From the NCBI GenBank assembly GCA_027077805.1, contig JALWTS010000033.1, positions 105,133 to 169,132 on the forward strand: 64,000 bases of DNA. The letters are read 5' to 3'. The notes under the pieces are model-generated. The model worked only from the letters and a program-made list of their open reading frames with translations. It did no database searches and was not told where the DNA came from. This DNA comes from Gammaproteobacteria bacterium. Its GTDB lineage: Bacteria; Pseudomonadota; Gammaproteobacteria; JABHGC01. This document shows positions 56,769-64,000 of the stretch, piece after piece (the stretch's first letter is position 1; every line of letters starts with the position of its first letter). A program made the translations under genes and the position numbers.

Positions 56769-58226
56769 ATGTATAAAAAGACTTTAGCGGAACTTATTGC
56801 TGGTTTAGAGGCAGGTGAATTTTCCAGTGTGGAACTAACCCAAATGTATTTAGAACGAATTAAACGCTGGAATCCAGAGCTTAATGCCTTTATTACCATT
56901 ACTGAAGAATTAGCTTTGACTCAAGCCAAACAAGCCGATCAACAACGACATCAAGGTAAAGGTGGTTTAACTGGCGTACCCATTGCCCATAAAGATTTAT
57001 TTTGTAGCCAAGGGGTAAGAAGCAGTTGTGGTTCTAAAATGTTAGATAATTTTATTGCCCCTTATAATGCGACTGTCGTAGAGAATCTACAACAGGCAGG
57101 CATGGTTCTATTAGGTAAGACTAATATGGACGAATTTGCCATGGGATCGTCTAATGAAACCAGTTATTATGGTTGCGTAAAAAACCCTTGGGATGTTAGC
57201 AAGGTTCCTGGGGGATCATCTGGTGGTTCGGCCGCAGCCGTGGCAGCCCGATTAGCACCTGCTTCAACGGGTACAGATACAGGTGGTTCGATCCGACAAC
57301 CTGCGAGTTTATGCGGTATTACAGGACTAAAACCAACGTATGGACGAGTCTCTCGCTATGGCATGGTAGCGTTTGCTTCTAGTTTGGATCAAGCAGGGCC
57401 CATGACACAAACGGCGGAAGATGCGGCCTTATTATTACAAGCAATGGCAGGCTTTGATGCAAAAGATTCCACTTGTGTGCCACAAGAAGTCCCTGATTAT
57501 TTAAGTGGTTTAAATAATGATATTGCAGGATTAACGCTGGGTTTGCCTAAAGAATATTTTGCCGAAGGTTTAGACGATGAGGTTGCAAGCACAGTGCAAC
57601 AAGCGATTAGTGAATTGCAAAAACTAGGGGCAAAGCTCGTTGACATTGAATTACCGCATTCGCATTTATCCATCCCGACCTATTATGTGGTTGCACCTGC
57701 CGAATGTTCTTCTAATTTAGCCCGATATGATGGAGTAAGGTTTGGTTATCGTTGTCAAAATCCTAAAGATTTAGAAGACTTATACAAACGTTCTCGTTCT
57801 GAAGGCTTGGGTGCCGAAGTACAACGGCGGATTATGATAGGGACTTATGTATTATCATCTGGGTATTATGATGCTTATTATTTACAAGCTCAAAAAGTCA
57901 GGCAATTAATTCGACAAGATTTTCAACAAGCCTTTGAAAAAGTTGATATGATTGTAGCACCAACTTCACCTACGGTAGCATTTGCTTTGGGGGATAAATT
58001 TAATGATCCTGTTACCATGTATTTATCTGATATTGATACCATTGCGGTGAATTTAGCAGGCTTACCTGCCATGTCAATCCCTGCTGGGTTTTCACAGCAA
58101 TTACCCGTTGGTTTACAATTGATTGGCAATTATTTTGATGAAGCCAAATTATTAAATGTTGCCCATAGTTATCAGCAACAAACCGATTGGCATTGCCAAA
58201 TTTCGGATGGATTTAATGTTGAGTAG
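56769..58226 (+). CDS. gatA: Asp/Glu-tRNA amidotransferase subunit A
   Basis: 485-aa amidase-signature enzyme that frees ammonia from glutamine. Catalytic Lys in [11 protein letters not shown], cis-Ser and nucleophile in [14 protein letters not shown] and [18 protein letters not shown]. It also shows [20 protein letters not shown], typical of GatA. Second in gatCAB. Confidence 0.98.
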   Translation: MYKKTLAELIAGLEAGEFSSVELTQMYLERIKRWNPELNAFITITEELALTQAKQADQQRHQGKGGLTGVPIAHKDLFCSQGVRSSCGSKMLDNFIAPYNATVVENLQQAGMVLLGKTNMDEFAMGSSNETSYYGCVKNPWDVSKVPGGSSGGSAAAVAARLAPASTGTDTGGSIRQPASLCGITGLKPTYGRVSRYGMVAFASSLDQAGPMTQTAEDAALLLQAMAGFDAKDSTCVPQEVPDYLSGLNNDIAGLTLGLPKEYFAEGLDDEVASTVQQAISELQKLGAKLVDIELPHSHLSIPTYYVVAPAECSSNLARYDGVRFGYRCQNPKDLEDLYKRSRSEGLGAEVQRRIMIGTYVLSSGYYDAYYLQAQKVRQLIRQDFQQAFEKVDMIVAPTSPTVAFALGDKFNDPVTMYLSDIDTIAVNLAGLPAMSIPAGFSQQLPVGLQLIGNYFDEAKLLNVAHSYQQQTDWHCQISDGFNVE

Positions 58227-58244
58227 TCGATAAGGAGAATTTAT

Positions 58245-59672
58245 ATGGAATGGGAAACAGTGATTGGTTTGGAAATTCATGCCCAATTAGCCACACAATC
58301 AAAGATTTTTTCAGCGGCTGCTACCGCTTATGGTGCTTTACCTAATACTCAGGCTTGTTTCGTTGATTTAGGTATGCCTGGGGTATTACCTGTATTAAAT
58401 CGACAAGCTGTGGTGATGGCAATTAAATTTGGTTTAGCCATTGATGCGGAAATCAGCCCACGTTCGGTTTTTGCTCGCAAAAATTATTTTTATCCTGATT
58501 TACCCAAAGGCTATCAAATTAGCCAGTATGAATTACCTGTCGTAGGTAAGGGTGAAGTAATCGTCGATTTAGATCAAGGTGAAAGCAAGCGTATCGGTGT
58601 AACTAGAGCACATTTAGAAGAAGATGCGGGTAAATCTTTACATGAAGACTTTCATGGTATGTCAGGCATTGATTTAAATCGGGCAGGCACACCATTATTA
58701 GAAATTGTCTCTGAACCCGATATGCGTTCTGCCAAAGAAGCCATTGCCTATATGAAAAAAATTCATAGTATTGTGCGTTATTTAGAGATTTGTGATGGTA
58801 ATATGCAGGAAGGTTCGTTTCGTTGTGATGCGAATGTCTCCGTACGACCTAAAGGTCAAGTCAAATTTGGGACTAGAACCGAATTAAAAAATTTAAATTC
58901 CTTTCGATTTGTCGAACGGGCTATTAATCTGGAAGTCGCACGCCAAATTGAATTAATTGAAGAGGGTGGCAAAGTCATTCAAGAAACCCGATTATATGAC
59001 GCCGATAAAAATGAAACTCGTTCCATGCGTTCTAAAGAAGAGGCCAACGATTATCGTTATTTCCCCGATCCTGATTTATTGCCTTTGGATATTGATACAC
59101 AACAAATTGAAGCCGTCCGTGCCACTTTACCAGAGCTACCTGATCAAAAACGACAACGGTTTATTGAGCAATATGCTTTAAGCAATTACGATGCAGGGGT
59201 ATTGACAAGTAGTAAGGTTTTAGCGGCATACTATGAATCAGTTGTAAGCATTGTAAAAGATGCCAAACTATCAGCAAACTGGGTCATGGGTGAATTACTG
59301 GGGGCATTGAATAAAGCAGGCTTAAATATTGAGCAAAGTCCTGTTGATGCAAGTCATTTTGCCCAATTATTACAACGGATTGTGGATAAAACTATTTCAG
59401 GTAAAATTGCCAAACAAGTCTTTGAACATATGTGGACAGATAATAAAACGGCGGATCAAATTATTCAAGAACAAGCGTTGGTACAAATTACCGATACCCG
59501 TGCGATTGAATCTATTATTGATGAAGTGATACGCAATAACCCTAAGCAATTAGAACAATATCGTTCGGGTAAGGACAAGTTATTTGGCTTTTTTGTTGGG
59601 CAAGTGATGAAGGCGACAAAAGGTAAAGCGAATCCACAAACCGTCAATCAATTATTAAAGCAAAAATTATAG
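58245..59672 (+). CDS. gatB: Asp/Glu-tRNA amidotransferase subunit B
   Basis: 475 aa. It phosphorylates the mischarged aminoacyl-tRNA and adds ammonia. Landmarks: [58 protein letters not shown] and the C-terminal YqeY-like tail ([20 protein letters not shown]). GGAG precedes the start. Sequence of a transposase relic begins at or directly after its stop codon. Confidence 0.98.
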   Translation: MEWETVIGLEIHAQLATQSKIFSAAATAYGALPNTQACFVDLGMPGVLPVLNRQAVVMAIKFGLAIDAEISPRSVFARKNYFYPDLPKGYQISQYELPVVGKGEVIVDLDQGESKRIGVTRAHLEEDAGKSLHEDFHGMSGIDLNRAGTPLLEIVSEPDMRSAKEAIAYMKKIHSIVRYLEICDGNMQEGSFRCDANVSVRPKGQVKFGTRTELKNLNSFRFVERAINLEVARQIELIEEGGKVIQETRLYDADKNETRSMRSKEEANDYRYFPDPDLLPLDIDTQQIEAVRATLPELPDQKRQRFIEQYALSNYDAGVLTSSKVLAAYYESVVSIVKDAKLSANWVMGELLGALNKAGLNIEQSPVDASHFAQLLQRIVDKTISGKIAKQVFEHMWTDNKTADQIIQEQALVQITDTRAIESIIDEVIRNNPKQLEQYRSGKDKLFGFFVGQVMKATKGKANPQTVNQLLKQKL

Positions 59673-59821
59673 TTACGACAGACATCCGTAAAAATAATTT
59701 TCAACTGCTTCAATAGCGTTGGATTCAATACATCACGCCGATATTTTCTCACAAAGCGCAAGTGGACATACCGATTAAAAACACAATGCCTAGCTGTTCT
59801 AATTTCGCTTTTCTTTTTCAT
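59673..59821 (-). pseudogene. TnpA (IS200/IS605 Y1 transposase) N-terminal relic
   Basis: From ATG at 59821 on the minus strand the frame reads MKKKSEIRTARHCVFNRYVH then LRFVRKYRRDVLNPTLLKQL, matching the N-terminus of IS200/IS605 TnpA (RxxRHCVFxxHVHLVFVTKYRR). The frame runs into the end of gatB after about 50 codons, and the catalytic HUH and Tyr parts are missing. It is inactive. Confidence 0.85.
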
Positions 59822-59844
59822 AGGACAATACTATAATGCTAGGA

Positions 59845-59873
59845 TGATCAGTCAAATGTGGGTAAACTGATCA
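59845..59873. repeat. 8-bp inverted repeat between tnpA and tnpB relics
   Basis: TGATCAGT (59845-59852) and ACTGATCA (59866-59873) flank a 13-nt loop. It lies between the divergent transposase relics and may be a subterminal or promoter-region structure of the original element. Confidence 0.45.
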
Positions 59874-59905
59874 TACTGATTGCCTAGTCGCCAATATGAT
59901 TTTAG

Positions 59906-59995
59906 AGCGGGGACACCGCTTGTGAGCCTGTGGAGAGAATTGGCTCAGTGAAGCAGGAACCACGCAGTGATGAGTTAGCGTCTGTTTACGTATAG
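59906..59995 (+). pseudogene. TnpB C-terminal tail relic
   Basis: An open stretch after an in-frame TAG reads SGDTACEPVERIGSVKQEPR followed by SDELASVYV and a TAG stop. The GDT...SVKQE pattern resembles the tail of IS605-type TnpB proteins from this kind of element. With the opposed tnpA relic it outlines an IS605-like element whose middle, including the nuclease, is deleted. Confidence 0.6.
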
Positions 59996-60036
59996 TCATC
60001 AGGAATCCTCTCCCTTTAGGAAGAGGAGCTAGCAAC
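59996..60036 (+). mobile_element. Probable right end of IS200/IS605 relic, with hairpin
   Basis: TCCTCT (60006-60011) and AGAGGA (60022-60027) form a stem whose interior contains CCTTTAGG, also self-complementary. IS200/IS605 ends carry such subterminal hairpins recognised by TnpA. The 12-bp GGAGCTAGCAAC at 60025-60036 overlaps the right arm. Confidence 0.6.
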
Positions 60037-60082
60037 AGTTAACAACAGTTCTAAGACTGAACAACATAAAAAAACAAAAGCT

Positions 60083-61063
60083 ATGATTATCGAACAGTCT
60101 ATCCAACAGCTTCACCAGTTATGGTTAAAATATGATAGCAAGCAACTAAGTTTAGAAGGCTACCAGCAAGCAAGAACAGAACTTTTAAATCAACTACCGC
60201 AAACAGAATATTGTCCGCCGATTATCTCACACACTATTGTTGATGATATTGCTTCTATTAACAATGATGATCTTATTGCAGACACGGCTGATCTTAGTGA
60301 AATTAATTTCCCATCAAACCCAAATCCTGTCATTATTGTTGATTCAACTAGTCAATTTATTATTGATGATGATATGAGTCAATATGAACAAGATGAAATA
60401 AATGAAGAAAGTGATGTTACCTTACCACGACAAATTACCTCTGAAGAGGATACCGATCCAATCCTTGCATCAGAGTATGATGATATAACATTACCACGTC
60501 AGTCTTATATTATCCCAGAAGATGCTCATGCTAACGCTGATAATGATAGTGACAATGATAACACCTTAACAAAAACATCCTATCCTTCTACAACAGAAAA
60601 TTCTGATACGCTTGAAGAAAAAACCTTTACTGAAACATCTATAGACACTCAAGCATTATCCAGCGAATTACCAGAGGACGATCATACACTGACTAAAACT
60701 TCCTATACTCATTCAGCAACAGATTTAGAACAAACAACAGACTCCCATGATATTTCTGATGATACTACGCTGACTAAAACTTCCTATCCATATTTTCCAC
60801 CTGGGCAAAATAATAACACTCAAGCCTCAGATTTCCATAATCGCACCCCTTATCCTAATTTCAACCAAGCCAATGATGAAGACAGCTTTCCATCGCTGAC
60901 GAATCTCAAGCAAACTATTAATGACATGAAGGATATGGATACCATTCGTCCTGATTTTAATATTGAGGCGAATTTATTTAAACAACCTGCCATCTCTTGC
61001 AAAACATTGGCATTAATAATCATGATAACACTATCAACATTATCACTATGGTGCTTATTATGA
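60083..61063 (+). CDS. Acidic repeat protein with C-terminal membrane anchor
   Basis: 326 aa, family not recognised. An N-terminal helical part (MIIEQSIQQLHQLWLKYDSK, SLEGYQQARTELLNQL) is followed by a long Asp/Glu/Ser/Thr-rich stretch and ends in a single hydrophobic segment (KTLALIIMITLSTLSLWCLL), so it is probably a tail-anchored cytoplasmic protein. The middle carries five related motifs: DVTLPRQI, DDITLPRQSY, DNTLTKTSYP, DHTLTKTSY and DTTLTKTSYP. The gene opens a cluster with an FHA protein, a PP2C phosphatase and a Ser/Thr kinase, so these threonines are candidate phosphorylation and FHA-docking sites. This is inference. Confidence 0.75.
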   Translation: MIIEQSIQQLHQLWLKYDSKQLSLEGYQQARTELLNQLPQTEYCPPIISHTIVDDIASINNDDLIADTADLSEINFPSNPNPVIIVDSTSQFIIDDDMSQYEQDEINEESDVTLPRQITSEEDTDPILASEYDDITLPRQSYIIPEDAHANADNDSDNDNTLTKTSYPSTTENSDTLEEKTFTETSIDTQALSSELPEDDHTLTKTSYTHSATDLEQTTDSHDISDDTTLTKTSYPYFPPGQNNNTQASDFHNRTPYPNFNQANDEDSFPSLTNLKQTINDMKDMDTIRPDFNIEANLFKQPAISCKTLALIIMITLSTLSLWCLL

Positions 61064-61175
61064 ATTCAAAGAATTGCTTAATTTCGTACCCATATATTTT
61101 GAGTCATCAACAAGCACTTGAAATTTAACCGTTATTAATCTTTACTTAATTCATTACAGCGAAACCTGAGAATCT

Positions 61176-62048
61176 ATGTTTTTAATTTTGCGAGTGATTG
61201 ATCATTATAGTCAGCCTGTCATAAGTCTTTCTCTGAAAGAAATAAAGTTTTCAGAACAAGGTGGGCAAATTGGAAGACCATTAAAAAAGCCAAATCAAAA
61301 AAACAATGATTATTGGGGATTGCCTGATCGCTATACCTCAAGTCCACATGCTGAAATCAAATATTCTGACAATGTGTTTTATATTATTGATTTGAATTCT
61401 CGGAATGGCACGTTTTTACAAGATACTGAGCATCGCTTGTCGCCGGGGCAAGCTGTGCCTTTAAATCAGGGGGATAAAGTTATTATTGGTGATCATGTAT
61501 TTGAAGTATGGGTTCAGGATCAGGAGGAGATATTAGAGACATCGGCGGAGCCTTTACTGCAAAATTTGTTGAAAGGGGCAGGTTTAGTGAATACGCAACA
61601 AGATTTTCGTAATATTCCACCTGAAACTTTGATGTGCAATTCAGGTATTTTACTCAAACATTTGATGGCATCAATGCAAGATATTGTTAAAAGTTATACT
61701 CGCATCAGTAATCGGTCTATGATGATTACGTCGCCATTAACAGAACAATCTGTTGAAAATATTCTAACACAGTTATTAATTTCTCAAAATCTTGAACAGG
61801 AATTAGTCGCATATACCCGCACTGTTGATAATCACCAAGCTGCGATGATTGAAGGTATGTATGCCGCAATTAAATTTTTAGCCTATTATTTTGAACCAGA
61901 ACATTTAAAAAAGCAGGCTATTGATCAAGTTAATGCCGCAAAATATCGAGCTTATTACCAGACAATTTTTCAAAATATTCAACAAGAACCATTACGGTTA
62001 GTGTTAGATGCATTTATTCAATCTTATGAGAAAAGAGTTAGGTCATGA
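61176..62048 (+). CDS. FHA-domain protein, TagH/Fha type
   Basis: 290 aa. N-terminal FHA domain (about residues 25-110) with QIGRPLKK, the phosphothreonine-contact segment SSPHAEI and LNSRNGTFL. The C-terminal region opens LLQNLLKGAGLVNTQQDF, like the F-L-x-GAGL motif of the type VI secretion FHA proteins (TagH/ImpI), and continues with helices. It should bind phosphothreonine made by the neighbouring kinase. The protein is on the short side for TagH. It overlaps the phosphatase gene by four bases (ATGA). Confidence 0.85.
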   Translation: MFLILRVIDHYSQPVISLSLKEIKFSEQGGQIGRPLKKPNQKNNDYWGLPDRYTSSPHAEIKYSDNVFYIIDLNSRNGTFLQDTEHRLSPGQAVPLNQGDKVIIGDHVFEVWVQDQEEILETSAEPLLQNLLKGAGLVNTQQDFRNIPPETLMCNSGILLKHLMASMQDIVKSYTRISNRSMMITSPLTEQSVENILTQLLISQNLEQELVAYTRTVDNHQAAMIEGMYAAIKFLAYYFEPEHLKKQAIDQVNAAKYRAYYQTIFQNIQQEPLRLVLDAFIQSYEKRVRS

Positions 62049-62788
62049 CCAATTATCAATGGCTGTCAGCCAGTTCTACTAAAGTGGGAAAAGTTAGAAA
62101 ATTAAATGAAGATGCGTGTTTAGCACTGCCTGAAATTGGTTTATGGGTGGTTGCGGACGGCATGGGGGGGCATAATGCGGGTGATTTAGCAAGCCAGACT
62201 ATTATTTCTCATTTACAAGCCATTAACCCCCCACGATTATTAAGTGAATTTGTTGACGAAGTTGAAGATGCTATTTTAGGCGTTAACGATTTTTTAATTG
62301 AAGAAGCACAACGGCGAGGCGGTCAGGATATGATTGGTAGTACAGTGGTTGCTTTATTGGCTTATCAAGAATATGTCATATGTTTATGGGCAGGGGATAG
62401 TCGATTATATTTATTACGAGATCGGTCATTTTCACGAGTGACCCGAGATCACAGTCAAGTAGAAGAATTAATTCAAATGGGTAAATTATCACTGGATGAG
62501 GCAGAAAGTCATCCTTCGGCTAATGTGGTTACTCGTGCCGTTGGTGGTCAAGAAGAATTATGTTTGCAAGTGGAGTTAAGGGCGGTAAAAGAAAATGATA
62601 TTTTTCTATTATGCAGTGATGGTTTATACAAAGAGCTATCTGAAAAGGAAATTGGTGAGATTATCATGCAGTATCAAAATGATGTTGAGGAATGTATTGC
62701 ACAATTGATGCAGGCTGCTTATCAGCGTCAAGCTAGGGATAATATTACCATTATTATTGCTAAAGCTAAACAACTAGAATTAACATAA
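62045..62788 (+). CDS. PP2C-family Ser/Thr protein phosphatase
   Basis: 247-aa soluble metal-dependent phosphatase (PppA/Stp1 type). All metal motifs are present: KLNEDACLA, WVVADGMGGHNAGD, IGSTVVALL, WAGDSRLYLLRD, LLCSDGLYKELSE and RDNITIIIAKA. It should reverse phosphorylation by the kinase encoded 15 bp downstream. The kinase-phosphatase-FHA set is the post-translational control module of many type VI secretion clusters. Confidence 0.95.
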   Translation: MTNYQWLSASSTKVGKVRKLNEDACLALPEIGLWVVADGMGGHNAGDLASQTIISHLQAINPPRLLSEFVDEVEDAILGVNDFLIEEAQRRGGQDMIGSTVVALLAYQEYVICLWAGDSRLYLLRDRSFSRVTRDHSQVEELIQMGKLSLDEAESHPSANVVTRAVGGQEELCLQVELRAVKENDIFLLCSDGLYKELSEKEIGEIIMQYQNDVEECIAQLMQAAYQRQARDNITIIIAKAKQLELT

Positions 62789-62803
62789 TGCCTTATATTT
62801 AAT

Positions 62804-64000
62804 ATGAACTTACCTGATGAAATTGTTGAATTATTTCAAAACTTTTTGCATAAAACACTAGAGAAAGGACATTTTTTAGATCAGTTAAATCAGATATTAA
62901 CGCTTTATTCTGTGCAACAATTAGATCGGGTGGCTTATTTTGCAGAACATCTCTATCAGGATAAGCATTTATTATCAGCAGACATATATCAAAATGTTAT
63001 AGAAATAGTCAAACAACAACAAACTAGACCTGCTTCTATATCCAGTCAAACAGATAGTACTGAGATGCGTCCATTTCTGAATCAGGATATGTCTGGTTCA
63101 TTTAGTGATGGTACGGTTTGTCGGGTTTATGATGAGTCAACTAATTCATCTCATAGCTCCAGTATCAGTAAATCTAGTCAGATTTCTGGATCAAAAAGCT
63201 ATCCTAAAATTTTAAGTCGTCGTTATCAATTGCAAGATGAGCTTGGTCAAGGCGGGATGGGAACAGTTTACAAAGCGGTTGATTTAACCATTAAAGATGC
63301 CAAAATTCATGAGCATTATGTCGCCATTAAGTTAATGAATGAAAAGTTTCAGGGCAATCAAGATGCTTATGATACCTTGGCTAGGGAGTTTACTAAAACC
63401 AGTCAATTGCGTCATGATAATATTGTTGGGGCACGTAATTTTGAAAAAGATGGCGATGATATTTATATTGTGATGGAATATTTACAGGGGATGACTTTGG
63501 AACAATATATTCATCGTCATCCCAATGGGGTTGGCACTGAAAAAGCCTTGGCTATTTTGCAACAATTGGCATTAGCCTTAGATTATGCACATAAAAAAGA
63601 CATTATTCATTCTGATTTTAAACCAGGTAATGTGTTTATTACTGATAAACAACATATTAAAATTTTAGATTTTGGTGTTTCTAGAATTTTAAATAAAAAC
63701 AAGAAGTTGGGAGATACTATTTATAAGAAAGAAAAAAGTTTAGAACAACGTTTTCGGGGCTTAAGTGTATGTTATGCTAGTTTAGAAATGTTTGATGAAT
63801 ATCGAGAAGAAGCCGATCCCAGAGATGATATTTATGCCTTAGCTTGTGTTGCTTATGAATTGTTTACGGGTGGCAGGCATCCTTTTAATAAAGTTCCAGC
63901 AAATATCGCTTATAAAAAAAAACTAACCCCTATCCCAACCCCTATCAATGGTTTTAGTGAGGCACAATGGCAGGGAATGTTAACTGGGCTCGCGTTTAAA
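62804..64000 (+). CDS. Ser/Thr protein kinase, 3' end outside window
   Basis: Open from ATG 62804 to the right edge (399 codons visible). An N-terminal helical region of about 75 residues and a Ser/Thr-rich linker precede the kinase domain from about residue 140. Motifs: ELGQGGMGTVYKA (P loop), VAIKLM (Lys), HSDFKPGNVF (catalytic loop, HSD instead of HRD), LDFGVSR (DFG) and CYASLEMF (in place of APE). HSDFKPGN is a variant seen in PpkA-like bacterial kinases. It probably phosphorylates the FHA and repeat proteins of its cluster. Whether membrane and sensor parts follow cannot be seen. Confidence 0.93.
   Translation, partial: MNLPDEIVELFQNFLHKTLEKGHFLDQLNQILTLYSVQQLDRVAYFAEHLYQDKHLLSADIYQNVIEIVKQQQTRPASISSQTDSTEMRPFLNQDMSGSFSDGTVCRVYDESTNSSHSSSISKSSQISGSKSYPKILSRRYQLQDELGQGGMGTVYKAVDLTIKDAKIHEHYVAIKLMNEKFQGNQDAYDTLAREFTKTSQLRHDNIVGARNFEKDGDDIYIVMEYLQGMTLEQYIHRHPNGVGTEKALAILQQLALALDYAHKKDIIHSDFKPGNVFITDKQHIKILDFGVSRILNKNKKLGDTIYKKEKSLEQRFRGLSVCYASLEMFDEYREEADPRDDIYALACVAYELFTGGRHPFNKVPANIAYKKKLTPIPTPINGFSEAQWQGMLTGLAFK

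Overview
The window is chromosomal DNA from an AT-rich gammaproteobacterium. Three gene orders support this: (1) yqgF/ruvX-pyrR-pyrB-pyrC' next to tonB, a glutathione-synthesis gene and the pilGHIJ-chpA cluster, an order known from Pseudomonas; (2) rpsB-tsf-pyrH-frr-uppS-cdsA-dxr-rseP-bamA-skp-lpxD-fabZ-lpxA-lpxB; (3) mreBCD-mrdA-mrdB. The low GC, a glutamate-cysteine ligase of the type first described in Acidithiobacillus, and an oversized twitching/gliding signalling locus suggest a Thiotrichales or Beggiatoa-like sulfur bacterium. That placement is inference; no rRNA gene is present to test it.

Layout. 1-1258: 3' part of a BatD-like gene. 1407-7024 (minus): pyrC'-pyrB-pyrR-ruvX, then tonB and gshA. 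7324-21620 (plus): a Chp chemosensory system for type IV pili, pilG, pilH, pilI, pilJ, a 1938-aa ChpA, and a 1533-aa protein made of one CheW domain followed by nine Hpt domains. 21621-22414: a gene graveyard with relics of TnpB and GlgC. 22442-25141: hybrid histidine kinase. 25143-29985 (minus): outer-membrane beta-barrel, glnD, map. 30160-43651 (plus): the translation / isoprenoid / envelope-biogenesis superoperon. 43763-53367 (minus): PEGA protein, mltB, a decayed patch, a phosphoethanolamine transferase, and rodA-mrdA-mreD-mreC-mreB. 53529-56334 (plus): MBOAT O-acyltransferase and SGNH-like partner. 56421-59672 (plus): gatCAB. 59673-60036: IS200/IS605 relic. 60083-64000 (plus): acidic repeat protein, FHA protein of the type VI secretion TagH kind, PP2C phosphatase and a Ser/Thr kinase cut by the right edge.

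How the parts work together. PilJ should signal through PilI to the ChpA kinase, which phosphorylates PilG and PilH. The following CheW-Hpt9 protein has no kinase core and no receiver. All nine of its phospho-acceptor histidines are intact, so it could dock into the same array and act as a phosphate store, sink or relay hub. It is the most unusual object in the window. No CheR-like (PilK) or CheB-like (ChpB) adaptation gene is present here. The second notable system is the kinase-phosphatase-FHA set at the right end, whose first gene carries repeated TLTKTSY/TLPRQ motifs that look like candidate phospho-threonine sites.

Several short relics (tnpB and glgC fragments, a duplicated rodA 3' end, an IS605 remnant, a 12-bp sequence present three times) lie between housekeeping operons and record past insertion and deletion. 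No tRNA, rRNA or CRISPR array was recognised.
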